Shown piece by piece: positions 20,099 through 30,800 of a stretch of 58,141 nucleotides of DNA (the first letter of the stretch is position 1; each line of letters opens with the position of its first letter). The notes below the pieces were generated by a model that had not been told where the DNA came from, did not search any database, and saw only the letters and a list, made by a program, of their open reading frames with translations. Source of the DNA: Lingula anatina. Taxonomy: Eukaryota; Brachiopoda; Lingulata; Lingulida; Lingulidae. Position numbers and translations under genes: made by a program. The DNA lies in contig NW_019774180.1 of NCBI RefSeq assembly GCF_001039355.2, forward strand, positions 211,382-269,522, in the 5' to 3' direction.

Positions 20099-22070
20099 AT
20101 GGATTAACATAAGTCATATCTTCAACTCTGTGGACTCATACTTTTAAACATTTTAAACGATAAGCTATTACCCATACTACAAATCACAGCAACATGAAAA
20201 TTAAATAACTTTCTTAATTTATCATTTATGAACTTATGAACAAATGAAACAATCACATATATTCAAGTAATACGACACACACCGTGCTCAGCTGCCTCTT
20301 TCAGTGCGGCATTTCTGGCCAGCTCGTACTGGCAGGCGATGGAGGGAATCCACTGCCTGAGATACGTTGGGTACTTGCAGTATTTTCCCTTCATTGCCGC
20401 CTGGGTCTCGGCACATGGTGGTTCCCGTTCTTTTGGACGAAGACCTTTATGGGGAGGCGGCTTATACCATATCCCTGGTTCCATATAAGCAGACTTCATA
20501 GTGGGCGCCCTAGCTACCCTAGGGGTGCCGCATTCACTGGATTCGTAGCTAGTCTGGCTTATGGTGGGAGAGGAGCTTCTCTTCAAGGGACCAGGAGAAG
20601 CTGATCTGAAGTTGAAATCTTCCTTGGCTGTTTTCTCGGTAAATCTGAATTCTACTTCCTTGAAAGTATATACTGTTCTTTCTGAAGTTGGACCCAGTTT
20701 GGCAGGACTTTCTGGTTTGAAAATAGGAAGACTGTCGCTACTTTTCTGCACATTAGGTTTAGTGGTATCGACACGTCTCGCAGATTTTGCTGTTGGACTT
20801 TTGTTGGTCTGCAATTTTAGAATATTGTTATGATATCATCATTAACTCCAATTAAGAATTATATTTAATGTTCTAGATTGCAACAGCTAAGTTCATAGTA
20901 GTACGGACAAACTTCTAAACAAAAATGCCATTTCATAATTTATCTTTCTATCGAATATAAATCTAACTGGAGATATTTCTTCTAATTAAAATACGGAAAA
21001 CCATTAATTCTTTATCACAATTTTATTTTGTTATTTATTCCAATATTCTTTTTGCAATGTTTTTCTGTAAACAGATTGAAAATGTACAAAAATTACCAAT
21101 TTATTCAGGCTGACAATTCTTTCAAGGGGTGCGTTTCTCAAAGAAACGATTTGGTTCTTTGGTAGACTGAAATTGTAAAACAGCATGGTATGTCTCTTGC
21201 ATATTTCAACAATGCGCATAGAACTTCTAGAAAATTTTATTTACTTTGAATCATGAACAAAACAGTCCTAAAAAGAACAAAAGCATGAAAAAGCATGAAA
21301 TATAGAATTCAATTACCTCTCAGATCGTTCAGCCTCCAGTTCATTTTGCAATGAAGCCACTGGTGATTTACAATCGTCACTGTTTGGAGGTGGACTGAAA
21401 GAAAATTTTAAATGTTTATTAGATGACACTCTTTGTCGGGGTATCACATTAAAGACATGAAATGTTTGGTTTCCGATAACGAATGAAATTTAAACACCAT
21501 TTGAATTAATGAAATGATGTTACCTCATTTGCTTGGTTTTCTTTCTTCTGAATTTCTTTAATTGAATATTTGAGTCATCCTCCAATCTTTTTTCTTGTTT
21601 TCTACGACTCTGAAAAATAGCAATTACTGTATTTCAAGTACAGCTTTCTACAAAGTTTAGTCTATTTTATTTGTGATGTCAAAAATTTTATCAGAATCTA
21701 TCTAACAGTTAGATACAGCTTTTGCAAGCAAATGATTTTTCCTCTTGTTGAATTGATTGGCCAAATGTATATTACGTCATATGTTGTTATTAACTGGGCG
21801 TTCTCTATCTGCTAGTCTTCAGATGTGATAAAGGTTCATTATTCATATGATGCAACTTCAATGTACCTTGATGGGGTTCTTCTTGGTTGCAGTCTCTTCC
21901 CTTTTGGGTTCTACTTTCTCATGATTTTCCACCGCAATAGATCGATCATTCGTATTTGTAATTGATGCCGGTAAGGGTCGGCGACGCCTTCGTAATCTTG
22001 ACTGAATGTAAGCCGAAGCTGCTAAAAATCTTTCGCGAATGCGAAAATTCACAGGTAAACAACAAACCAT
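19920..22070 (-). CDS. Uncharacterised basic protein, copy B' (331 aa, 6 exons)
   Basis: Exons: 21867-22070, 21524-21609, 21317-21394, 21097-21166, 20283-20808, 19920-19951. The structure is intact with the same exon lengths. Introns, exons 1-4 and exon 6 are B-type. The 5' half of exon 5, however, is A-type (RRVDTTKP, TSERTVYTFKEVEFRF, TEKTAKE), which suggests gene conversion. The start reads MVCCLPVN rather than MACCLPVN, exon 3 is preceded by a normal acceptor, and the exon 5 end reads AAEHG instead of AAEQG. A short segment, VARAPTMKSAY, is unique to this copy. Function unknown. Confidence 0.86.
19954..20098. repeat. (AAAT)n/(AAAAT)n/(AAT)n microsatellite
   Basis: A long A/T tract beside the last coding exon of B'. 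The minus-strand reading frame over it (Phe/Tyr/Leu/Ile run) is not a gene. Confidence 0.95.
20628..20770 (-). other. Gene-conversion tract in exon 5 of copy B'
   Basis: Between these positions B' carries A-type bases at every site that separates A from B, for example TTGGCTG (A) against TTGGTTG (B) at 20628, and TTTAGTGGTATCGAC against the B-type TCAGTGATACTGAC. At 20600-20608 (AGAAGCTG) and from 20826 (intron) the sequence is B-type again. The limits given are the outermost diagnostic sites. Confidence 0.75.
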
Positions 22071-22325
22071 TGTATCTGGTTGCTATACTCTCTGGTTGCT
22101 GTCTTTGCTGCCAACGTCACAGACAAGCAAAAGGCTGTACGTATTCACTTGTGACGTCATGCAGAAACTACGTTCTGTGACACACGAACGAAGGCGTGTG
22201 TATCTGTATATGTGCGTGAGAGCGCAATGTTTCTTTAAAATACTTCTTAAAGAATGGATTTATTTCAAGGCGTCACTTGTCTAGTATAAAAACAGTTGCA
22301 TAGATGAAATTTTTCAAATCTTTAT
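22071..22325 (-). promoter_or_regulatory. Putative promoter and upstream region of gene B'
   Basis: TGACGTCA lies at 22152-22159, 82 nt from the ATG. Similarity with the gene A upstream region (12777-13050) extends to about 22325, ending after the shared ATAAAAACAGTTG and TTTTTCAAATCTTT phrases. This shows how far the ancestral duplication reached. Confidence 0.55.
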
Positions 22326-22486
22326 GGGCTTAATCAATTTTTCATCAGTTTGAAAACGGCACGACCAGCTGCCTGTACTTGGGAAGATTCTCATTTTTAA
22401 TTGAACCGATCACTTTAAACATATTACCTTTATTTTAAGAATTAAAGAATGGAAAACGGGTAGACATATTTATATTGAAAATATTA

Positions 22487-22492
22487 TTTATT
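22487..22492 (-). promoter_or_regulatory. Candidate distal poly(A) signal of RIMBP
   Basis: Minus-strand AATAAA about 2.2 kb after the stop. Other hexamers occur in the AT-rich UTR, so this is only one option. Confidence 0.3.
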
Positions 22493-23496
22493 ATTTGTAT
22501 CTATAAATAATACTATTTGGATTTCTATTATACAATTACGTACAATATAGTGTTCACATTCTATAAATACAAGGTCAGGCAGAACCATGGCAGCGGAAAA
22601 ACTCCGAACCGATTAATTTCTTCTTAGTTTTCAATAAACTATGTAGTGGCACCAAATACCAGGCATAGTAAGCCTTTTAACCTCCCGTGAGTTAACACGC
22701 TATCGAAGCACAATGCAAGATAAATCAAAACAATATTTTAAATTACTAGTGCATATATCTTTCTGGTAAAAAAATCCATATTCATCGGCTACTCTCTTAA
22801 TAGTGAAGACTTAAAACGTGCATCACCAGTCATTATATCGTGTTAAAAGGCACTAGGTGTGAGCTACAAATGACACTGCAAAATAGCAAATATCTTGGTC
22901 TCAAACATGATATGCGGTCACACAGAGACAGTTTCTAACATTGGCTACTAGTAGATCTAATTTCTCAAAACTCAAAGAATCCTGTGCAAGAAGGCACTGC
23001 AGTCTATCAAACTACTAGCCATAACCCTACGATAACTAAACATGCAAGATCTAATTTGGATTGTCCGAAGCTTGCTTTGCACTGGCCCCAATGGATTTCT
23101 ATCATTACTAGCATATCTAATATTATTTTTATGTCTACCATGACAGTCAGTCTTAGGAATGGAAAATTATTAATATACCGCAATTTACAAAAGTAAAAGA
23201 TTGTACAATGCTCCCGCAAGAGTATTACATATCATAAGACAGAGCCATATGATACAAACTTGACATAAAACCATATAGTTTAACTTATTAACATGGAAAT
23301 GAATATTGAAAATTGTTAAAATCAATAACAATAAATATATTATATTTATAGATTGGCAATTAGTAATTACTTTGGTATGGGATAATGCGTCTGTAAAGAA
23401 ACAGATGCACCACAATGAGGTCAGTCTTTTTTTAACATTTAAGATATTTACTGTGACAATTTTGAATCACCCTTTTTAAATTACATTAATTGTTTG

Positions 23497-23539
<43 letters not shown>
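23497..23539. repeat. Uninterrupted poly(A) run of 43 bases
   Basis: Pure A homopolymer on the + strand within the RIMBP 3' flank. It could be the tail of an old retroposed sequence oriented +, but no recognisable body or target duplication was found. Confidence 0.9.
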
Positions 23540-23541
<2 letters not shown>

Positions 23542-24664
23542 AACATATAAATACATATTTTAATTGGACTGTTTAACCAAAAGAAAAAAAAAAACATACT
23601 GGCAACAAAATAAAGCCTAGTGTCCATCATTTTGCATCAAAATGCACTGAACAGAAAAATTATCACCTTATTTCATAATTATACAAACAGCTTGAATATT
23701 CATAATAAACTGGAAGACATCCACTTTTGCAGTTCTTAATCATTATCATTATCAAATTTCACCCAACAGTTAACTTCTGCACAGTATTTAGTGCTTTTGT
23801 GGATTATATATTGACATTTTAATTGTATACATTTGACAACCAAGTGAGTGGACTTGATAATATCAGATTTTCATCTCGAAGTTTGCTGTTTAATACCATA
23901 TTATATGACTTGAATTGTGTTTAACACTGAAAATTACTATCACCATCCCTATATATTTAAAAAAGGCAGCTGATAGCCCTCATAAACTTGTAACATGAAC
24001 CATGTAGAAATATAGTGCCACTGAGGCAGTCCCAGTCAATAAATATTTGAACCTATACTGTATCTATATAAATAAAACTAGAAGTATGTAGGAGATTGGC
24101 AAATGGCAAAAATTAGAAAAGACAATGAACAAGAAGAGTATTTCACAGCTTTAAACAGTTCAGATATGTGCTTTTGTAATGTTAAAAAAAAAGAAAAAAA
24201 TTCTGATACTGTAGCTACTGTAACAAATAAAAATATAAGCTTGGATTGCAGAATACACAGACATCAATAAATCTTCTCAATCTAACAGCATGCTGTTGAA
24301 GAAAATAAATGCCACTGCCCAAAAACCCTGTAATTACCAACAAAAATTTGCCTATTAAATGAGTCCCTTCTTGTCACAAGTTTTATAAGCATTGCAATTA
24401 ATTCAATACTGATATTTTCTTTTTTATATCATCAATCAAGCTCTACAATGTATGACTAAGGCATTTCTCTGTCTGCCAGGATGAACAAAATATTTCACAT
24501 ATCTGTGTTTTTTTCTACACATCAAAAAATAAAGGGGAGAAGCACTGCAGTGGTTTCAGTTATTCAAAATTGCCTTCTCTTTTTGGAGGCAAAAAATACT
24601 TTCTTTAAGGAAATTTCACATTCATGTCTTGATTGTATTAAATTGCTCTTCATTTAAAATGGAA

Positions 24665-24808
24665 TTATCTTTTCAATTTCTTAAAAATGCTTTTTCCTTT
24701 AGAAAAAAATCCTTTCTTCTTTTTCTCCTTGCTCTCATCTCCTGTTGCAATGGGACTGCTCACATCCTTGTCTTTCTTGCCATCTTTCTGGGGTGAACCC
24801 GATTTCTC
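24665..24808 (-). other. RIMBP terminal coding exon, polybasic C-terminus
   Basis: 48 codons including TAA. The sequence is Lys-rich and ends [18 protein letters not shown], resembling the basic tail of vertebrate RIMBP2. A basic amphipathic tail could contact membrane phospholipid (inference). The acceptor is TTTTTTAAG and the phase is 0. Confidence 0.85.
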
Positions 24809-27800
24809 CTTAAAAAAGAAAAGAAAATCCTAAGTTGTGTTAAAAACTTTTCAAAATACACAAATATCTATAGTTTTCTCTATAGTTTTGTACCACTTCA
24901 TTCCACATTTTCTGTCATACAAAAAAAAAAAAAAAATCATCAGTAAGTTTCTCCATATTTCTTGTCTTAAAATGATATATCTCCAATTGCCAAAATTAAT
25001 ATCTGTATGGAGACAATAGCTAAAACAGTCCTAAGTATTGAATGATGATGTTTTATAAAGAGGATCTATTGATAAAAAGCTCGTCTTGTTCAGTTGAACA
25101 CTAGAGAGTTAATGCAATCTTTCAAATACAGCTTTGAAAATAATACTAGTGTTACAAAAACATCCATAACACACAAAGCTTTCACAAACTGCTGGTATAG
25201 AAAGTGTATATCAAAGAAACAATCCACCATTTTCACATTGTGATATGACACCACACGTGCAATCTTTTGTGATTTAAGTTACAAACTGGGTGTGATATCT
25301 CCAATTTGTGAAATAAATAAAATGATCATGTCAATGCTAATTTACCCAGACTCTATCTATCAGGAAGCTATGCAGTATAGAAAATGCAGGAATGTCACAG
25401 TTTAATGATTCAAAAAGAATATTTTACAATGGCAAGAATACATATGAATTTTAACATATTACTAGATGTTTACCCAGTGTGCATAATTAAGTTCTCAGCA
25501 CCCCCCCCCCCAAACCAAATCTGGTAAAGCACTAGATACACCCTTGGGTTACATATACTTATGAGTAATTACCAGCCTCTGACCTAGCAATATATTTACC
25601 TTCTTATCTTTCTTTGGAGTTCCATCCTCCAATGCACTGCCGGAATTTTGGACTACAGGAGTACCAATTTCCTCCCCCTCATCTTCTCTGAGATCCTCTA
25701 AGAAATTGGAAGGTACCAAGCCCTGACGACCATTTAATTCACCGAGAAAAAAGCCATCTTCATCCATTTCACCATACACCAGGATTATCTGTCCAGCTGA
25801 GAATGCTAACTCGACCTATATCACAAATATACTATATCAATATACATATAAATAATAATAATAAATAAAAATACTTCGACGAATAAATAAATATATAATC
25901 ATCAATCAAATAAATAGAAAGCAATCACCTACTGTAAATGCAAATGAAAAATAATAATTAAAAAAAATTACACAAATTCTACAACAAAATATTCTGACAT
26001 GCTATCAATCAAAAGTTCTGAAGAGCAATTTGGGCAGTGCAATCTTTACCTCATCTGCATCTACATTGGGGGAAAGTTCCTCAGGATCATAGTCATAGAG
26101 AGCTATCATTTTTCTGGCAGGGCCTTGCTTTGGAAAGATGAGGTATCCATTGGAATCATGTTTTTCATCTGGGGTCACATCATATGCTGAAAAAAAGGAA
26201 AAAAGATCAATGGTAAAAACCATCATATTGTAAGTATAAACACACAAATACATGACAAATAAAGCTGATTAATTTACCTTGGTAAAAATTAAATCCTTCA
26301 TACTTGAATTCTTTAAGCGATGAGAAACATTTAATTTGATATTTGGCAACAATTTAAAAAGAAAATACAATTGAACTGAAAAAAAAAAGCTACGAGGCTT
26401 TTTAGAAGTGGGAGAGAAAGTACCAAAATAATAAGAGTTTCTTTGAGAACCATTATAGAAAGCATGAATCTGGTTAAATACATGGAAATTCATTCAACAT
26501 TTTCATATTTTTCAGAATTTATAACATTCTGACCTTGCTCTCTTCCACCAGGCAGTTGATTGCTGTCTTGTTTGTGGCTCATGCTCTGTTCCAGCAGACC
26601 ATCTGCCACATCTTGATCCTCCAATGAAATCTCAGACACCATGTTGCCTGGCACGTAGCCAAAACGCCCACCTGATTCACCATGGAAGAAACCATCTTCA
26701 TCCGCTTCTCCATATACCTGAGAAAAATACATTTAAGAGAAAAAAATTACAAATTATCACAGTTTACAATTTTGTGTGATACTTTGCAGGGTAAAATGTA
26801 ACTGCAGAAGAAGTTTTTTTGCTTGCTTATACCATTATTATCTTATAAATGTTGGAAATTTCTTTTTGGGTTAAACAAAACAATCCAATGAATTTATTTA
26901 TCAAACAATATCAAATTGAATTTCTTTTGAATAAAACCCATCTACAACATCAAACTGAATTTTAAATTTGACAAAGTATAATTTTATCAAAAATAATATA
27001 AAAATATTAATTTATTTTATGTATTTGGTAGATTTATATTAAATCGAAAAGAAACGTGTATAATCTTTATCTCAGTTTGCACCGACCTTGATAAGCTGTC
27101 CCTCTTTGAAAGGCAGTTCCTCAGCAGCAGCTCCAGGGTTAGGAGACATCACCTCAGGGTCATAGTCAAACAAGGCAATGAACAACCGTACAGGTCCCTC
27201 TGGTATCATCTCTTCAGCATTCTCCTCCAAGGACTCACCCTCTCCATCATCCTCGTAGTCAATCAACTCAGACTCTGGGATATCATCCCTGATAGAACTC
27301 CTGGACAAATTCTCAGACGCAGAACTTTTTCTTTTCTCCTTTGATGAGTCCATGCCTGTCCTTTCTTCACCCTTGTGGACCCCAGTGCCACTGGTGGGTT
27401 TCTCTTTTTCTTTGGCTCGTTTCAAACTGCTGGCCAACTCTTGGTCTAAAGATTGAGTATTAATTGGCTCTTCTTTTCTCTCCCTGTACCCATCCCGTTT
27501 GTCCATACCAGGTCCATATTTAGTGTCAGAGCCAGGTTTGTGCTGATGCTGTGTTCCTTTGGGTTGGGCTTTCCCCTGGATGCTGGGACTGTATCCATAG
27601 CGAGGAGAGTGACCAGAGCTGACATTGTCACTGCTGTAACTTTCAAATTCATCGTCACTGTAATTTCCCTCCTCTTCTGATGAGCCGCTGTCCTTGGTAA
27701 TTTCTGAAATGATCATGTGGAACTGATAAGTATGTACCATGAAAGTGCAAAATTGAAGCTTGAAATGAAATAAAACCTTTGCCTGAAGAGACATCAACCT

Positions 27801-30800
27801 GTGAACATTTTCATTTTCTTCTAAATCGGTAAATATTTCAGACAGGACAGACAAACTATGAGGATGCTTTTCATCCAATTAATGCCCGCAAGAACAGATT
27901 AACAGGTCTTTCTACTACTAAATCAAGTGGCAACAAATCTATCAAGGAGCAATCGATCTGGAACTATTCCAATTTGACATTCTTACCAATAGATGGCACT
28001 GAGAACTGATGTGGAGTCCTGCTGAAGGAACCATCTGTAGACCTAGAACTCCCCCTCACCTCCCCGGGACTAATACTAACACCAATATCACCCACGCCTA
28101 GACTGTCTTCCTTAGCTGGTTGGGCGTCGGCACTGGTAGATCTCTTTTCTTGCAATGTACGTCCAGTTACATCCCGATGTGTATGATCAGACCTATGATG
28201 TTTGTCTTTTCCTGTAGATGTATCATGATCCTTTTTGTCCACATGTTTATGTTCACCACCCTCACTAGGGACATGGTGTTCTTTTTTCTCTTTAAGGCCC
28301 TCCTTTTTCCTGGGTGAATGGCCTTCTTTGTGTTTGTGTATAGGACTTTCATTGTCTTTGGCAAATGGCTTTGTGTCCTTTACACTTTTCTCCTTTCTCT
28401 CTAGGCGTGTGTTCCTCCTTTTCTTTAGTTTTATGCCCCTCCTTCTTTTTAGGTGACTGATCACTCTTATCTTTAGACACTCCCTTTTCTCTTAAATGTT
28501 TATCTTTATGTTCCCCCTTATGTTCCCTCTGCTCGCCATGTCTGCTACCCCTTGGGGTAACTTTTGTCTGATCTCTCTCTTTATCTTTAGTAGTCCTTGG
28601 AGTAATCTCACCATCAGATTTATCTTTCTTTGACTTAGATCCAGATCTCTCTCTTCCTTTTGTTTCCTCCTGATCAATTGAAGATTCTCTGGACAGTGAA
28701 CCGTGTCTGTGTTTCTGTCCGGATTTATGTTCTTTGTCAAGAGCTTGAGCAAGTGGAGAAGTTGAAAACTCACTGTGGACTTCTTTGTCTTTTCTGCCAG
28801 TAGTTTCTGCTGGAGTTTTAGTGTGCCTATCTCTATCTCTGCTGTGTTTTGGGGTACTGGTGTGGAAGGGTGGCTGGTCATCTGTCAGGTGAATGACCCC
28901 AAATGTGGGCTTAGGACCTGGGGAAATGACCATTTGACCATGATGCTTCTTTCTGTCCTCTTTGTCTGATGTAGCCTGGATAAAAATATAACTGATCAGG
29001 TATATTATAACTCAGAGTATTATTATATTTAAAAAAACTATTACTTTAAGAAATCAATATGTCACAACTTACTACAGGGGTGTATGTGTCTGTAACCCAG
29101 TTCACATTTCAGGTTTTCAGACTATGCTTGGATCATACTAATTTTTTTTCAAAATCAGTTACTCTTGAATATGTACAAATGATGAAAGATAAAAAAAGTT
29201 CCCAAACAACTGAACACTATATACACTTTAGCAATTAATACTTGCTGTTTCTTTATTTTCATAACCAAGCTAAATTATTTTTATCTGTGTTTTAATCTGT
29301 GGTCATTGTAACTACCAAAACAAAATCAGTTTGCCAATAAGCAAAAAAAAAAAAAGTCTTACCCCTTTTACCAATAATGGAGCAGGCAGAGGAGCTTTCT
29401 GAGAGTCACCCAGTCCTGGAAATTCTATGTCTAAGAAACTATCAGAAGCCTCCTCCTCTTCATCAGCCTCTTCAAAAGCTCCCTCTTCCTCCTCTGTGAT
29501 ATCTGACAGCTCAGACTGACTGCTGTCTTCTATGGCTCTAAACAGCACCGTTGGAATGGGTTTCTAGTGAAAATGAGGACATTTATCACTTTCATTATAA
29601 AACATATAATACCAATTACTGCAGACACCTTATTTGAAAAAACTAATTCATATAAGTATTAGGCAAAATTGTCTTTAACTATTAGCACAACCAATCTAAA
29701 ACCAATTGGAAAAAAAACAACAGAAACCCCATCTTAATAAAAAAAAATAACGAAAAAAAAAAAAAAATAGAAAAAATATCAAACCAAGACTACATACAAT
29801 CTTAATTTCATTATAAACTGCTCCAAATCTATGCTACCAGTCTTGTACATGTCATCCCCATTAACAAGCCATATGTTCAAAACATATATTCACTTTAGCA
29901 TTCAACATACAGGCACAAGGGGTTTAATAATGTATTGATCCTTTTAAACTTAAACATGTAAATCAAAGACCTCAGCATATCATTCAATAGTAATTATTTT
30001 AGGTTGAAACATGCTTGCAGCTAGTTTTCATTGTGTTCATAGTGACATACTTAATGGGTGATACATCTCTTTCCCCAGAGGTACAAATCAGTATCAATAT
30101 GTTGGGTAACATACAACAGAATACAATCCTACCCAAAGATCAGTGAAAACTCTCCATATACTTATAGCATAGAATAAACTACCTTGTTGTCAGTTTTCCC
30201 AGCATCCTCATCACTACCCTCGAGCACAGCTGGCTTGTGAGTAGGCTTGATGGCAGTGAGGGTGGTTGGCTTGTACAGCTCTTTGTTGATGTCATCACTG
30301 CTGCCTTCATCTGAGTCTGAGGCACCAGCATACATCCCACCCTCTGCCTTCTGGAGAACATAATTACAATATAAAACTGCTGATAATGCTGTATGGGAGA
30401 CCTTCCAGTAGCATAAAAATAGGCTTGCAATTTTAAGTGGGAATTTTAAGAGAATTTTTTGAAGCAAAAATATAATTTGGCAAAATACATTTTCAACTCA
30501 CATCAAAATTAGCTATATAATTCACAATTCTGCTAAGAGAACATTTAGGCTTCGTTCACATGGAAAGTCTATTTTCTAAAAATCTATTTTCTATTTGCGG
30601 TATATCTTGTGATCATGGTCTGTGCCCTGAATATCCTGCGGCGTAATTACTAATTCCACGAGAATTAATTACAGCTTTGTATAAGTAACTGGCTCTTGCT
30701 GCCAGTAATTACGCCGCGGGATATTCAGGGCACAGACCGTGATCATAAGATACCGCGAATAGAAAATAGATTTTTAGAAAATAGACATTCCATGTGAACG

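Larger units (their letters stand above)
16517..22325. repeat. Duplicated unit 2 (gene A' + gene B'), right copy
   Basis: Collinear repeat of 10331-16515. It starts inside the 3' UTR of A', so A' lacks the poly(A) signal region that copy A has. It runs to the upstream region of B', where similarity with the A upstream region fades near 22325, and it joins the RIMBP 3' flank. It lacks the 282-bp and 239-bp insertions of unit 1. Confidence 0.88.
22326..24664 (-). other. Probable RIMBP 3' untranslated region and downstream flank
   Basis: About 2.3 kb of AT-rich sequence without coding character follows the RIMBP stop. The most distal clear minus-strand AATAAA (+ strand TTTATT) is at 22487-22492. 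A long A run (23497-23539) would be a U run in the transcript. Where the UTR really ends cannot be read from sequence alone. Confidence 0.5.

Noticed and set aside
10331-22325. CRISPR-like or phage-type repeat array
   Set aside because: The repeats are multi-kilobase gene units with introns in an animal gene context.
23497-23539. Poly(A) run as the tail of a processed pseudogene
   Set aside because: No gene-like body upstream and no target-site duplication found.
28349-28464. Programmed ribosomal frameshifting or a mini-intron in RIMBP
   Set aside because: No slippery heptamer with a following structure and no GT-AG pair of plausible length; one extra base in a purine run explains it more simply.
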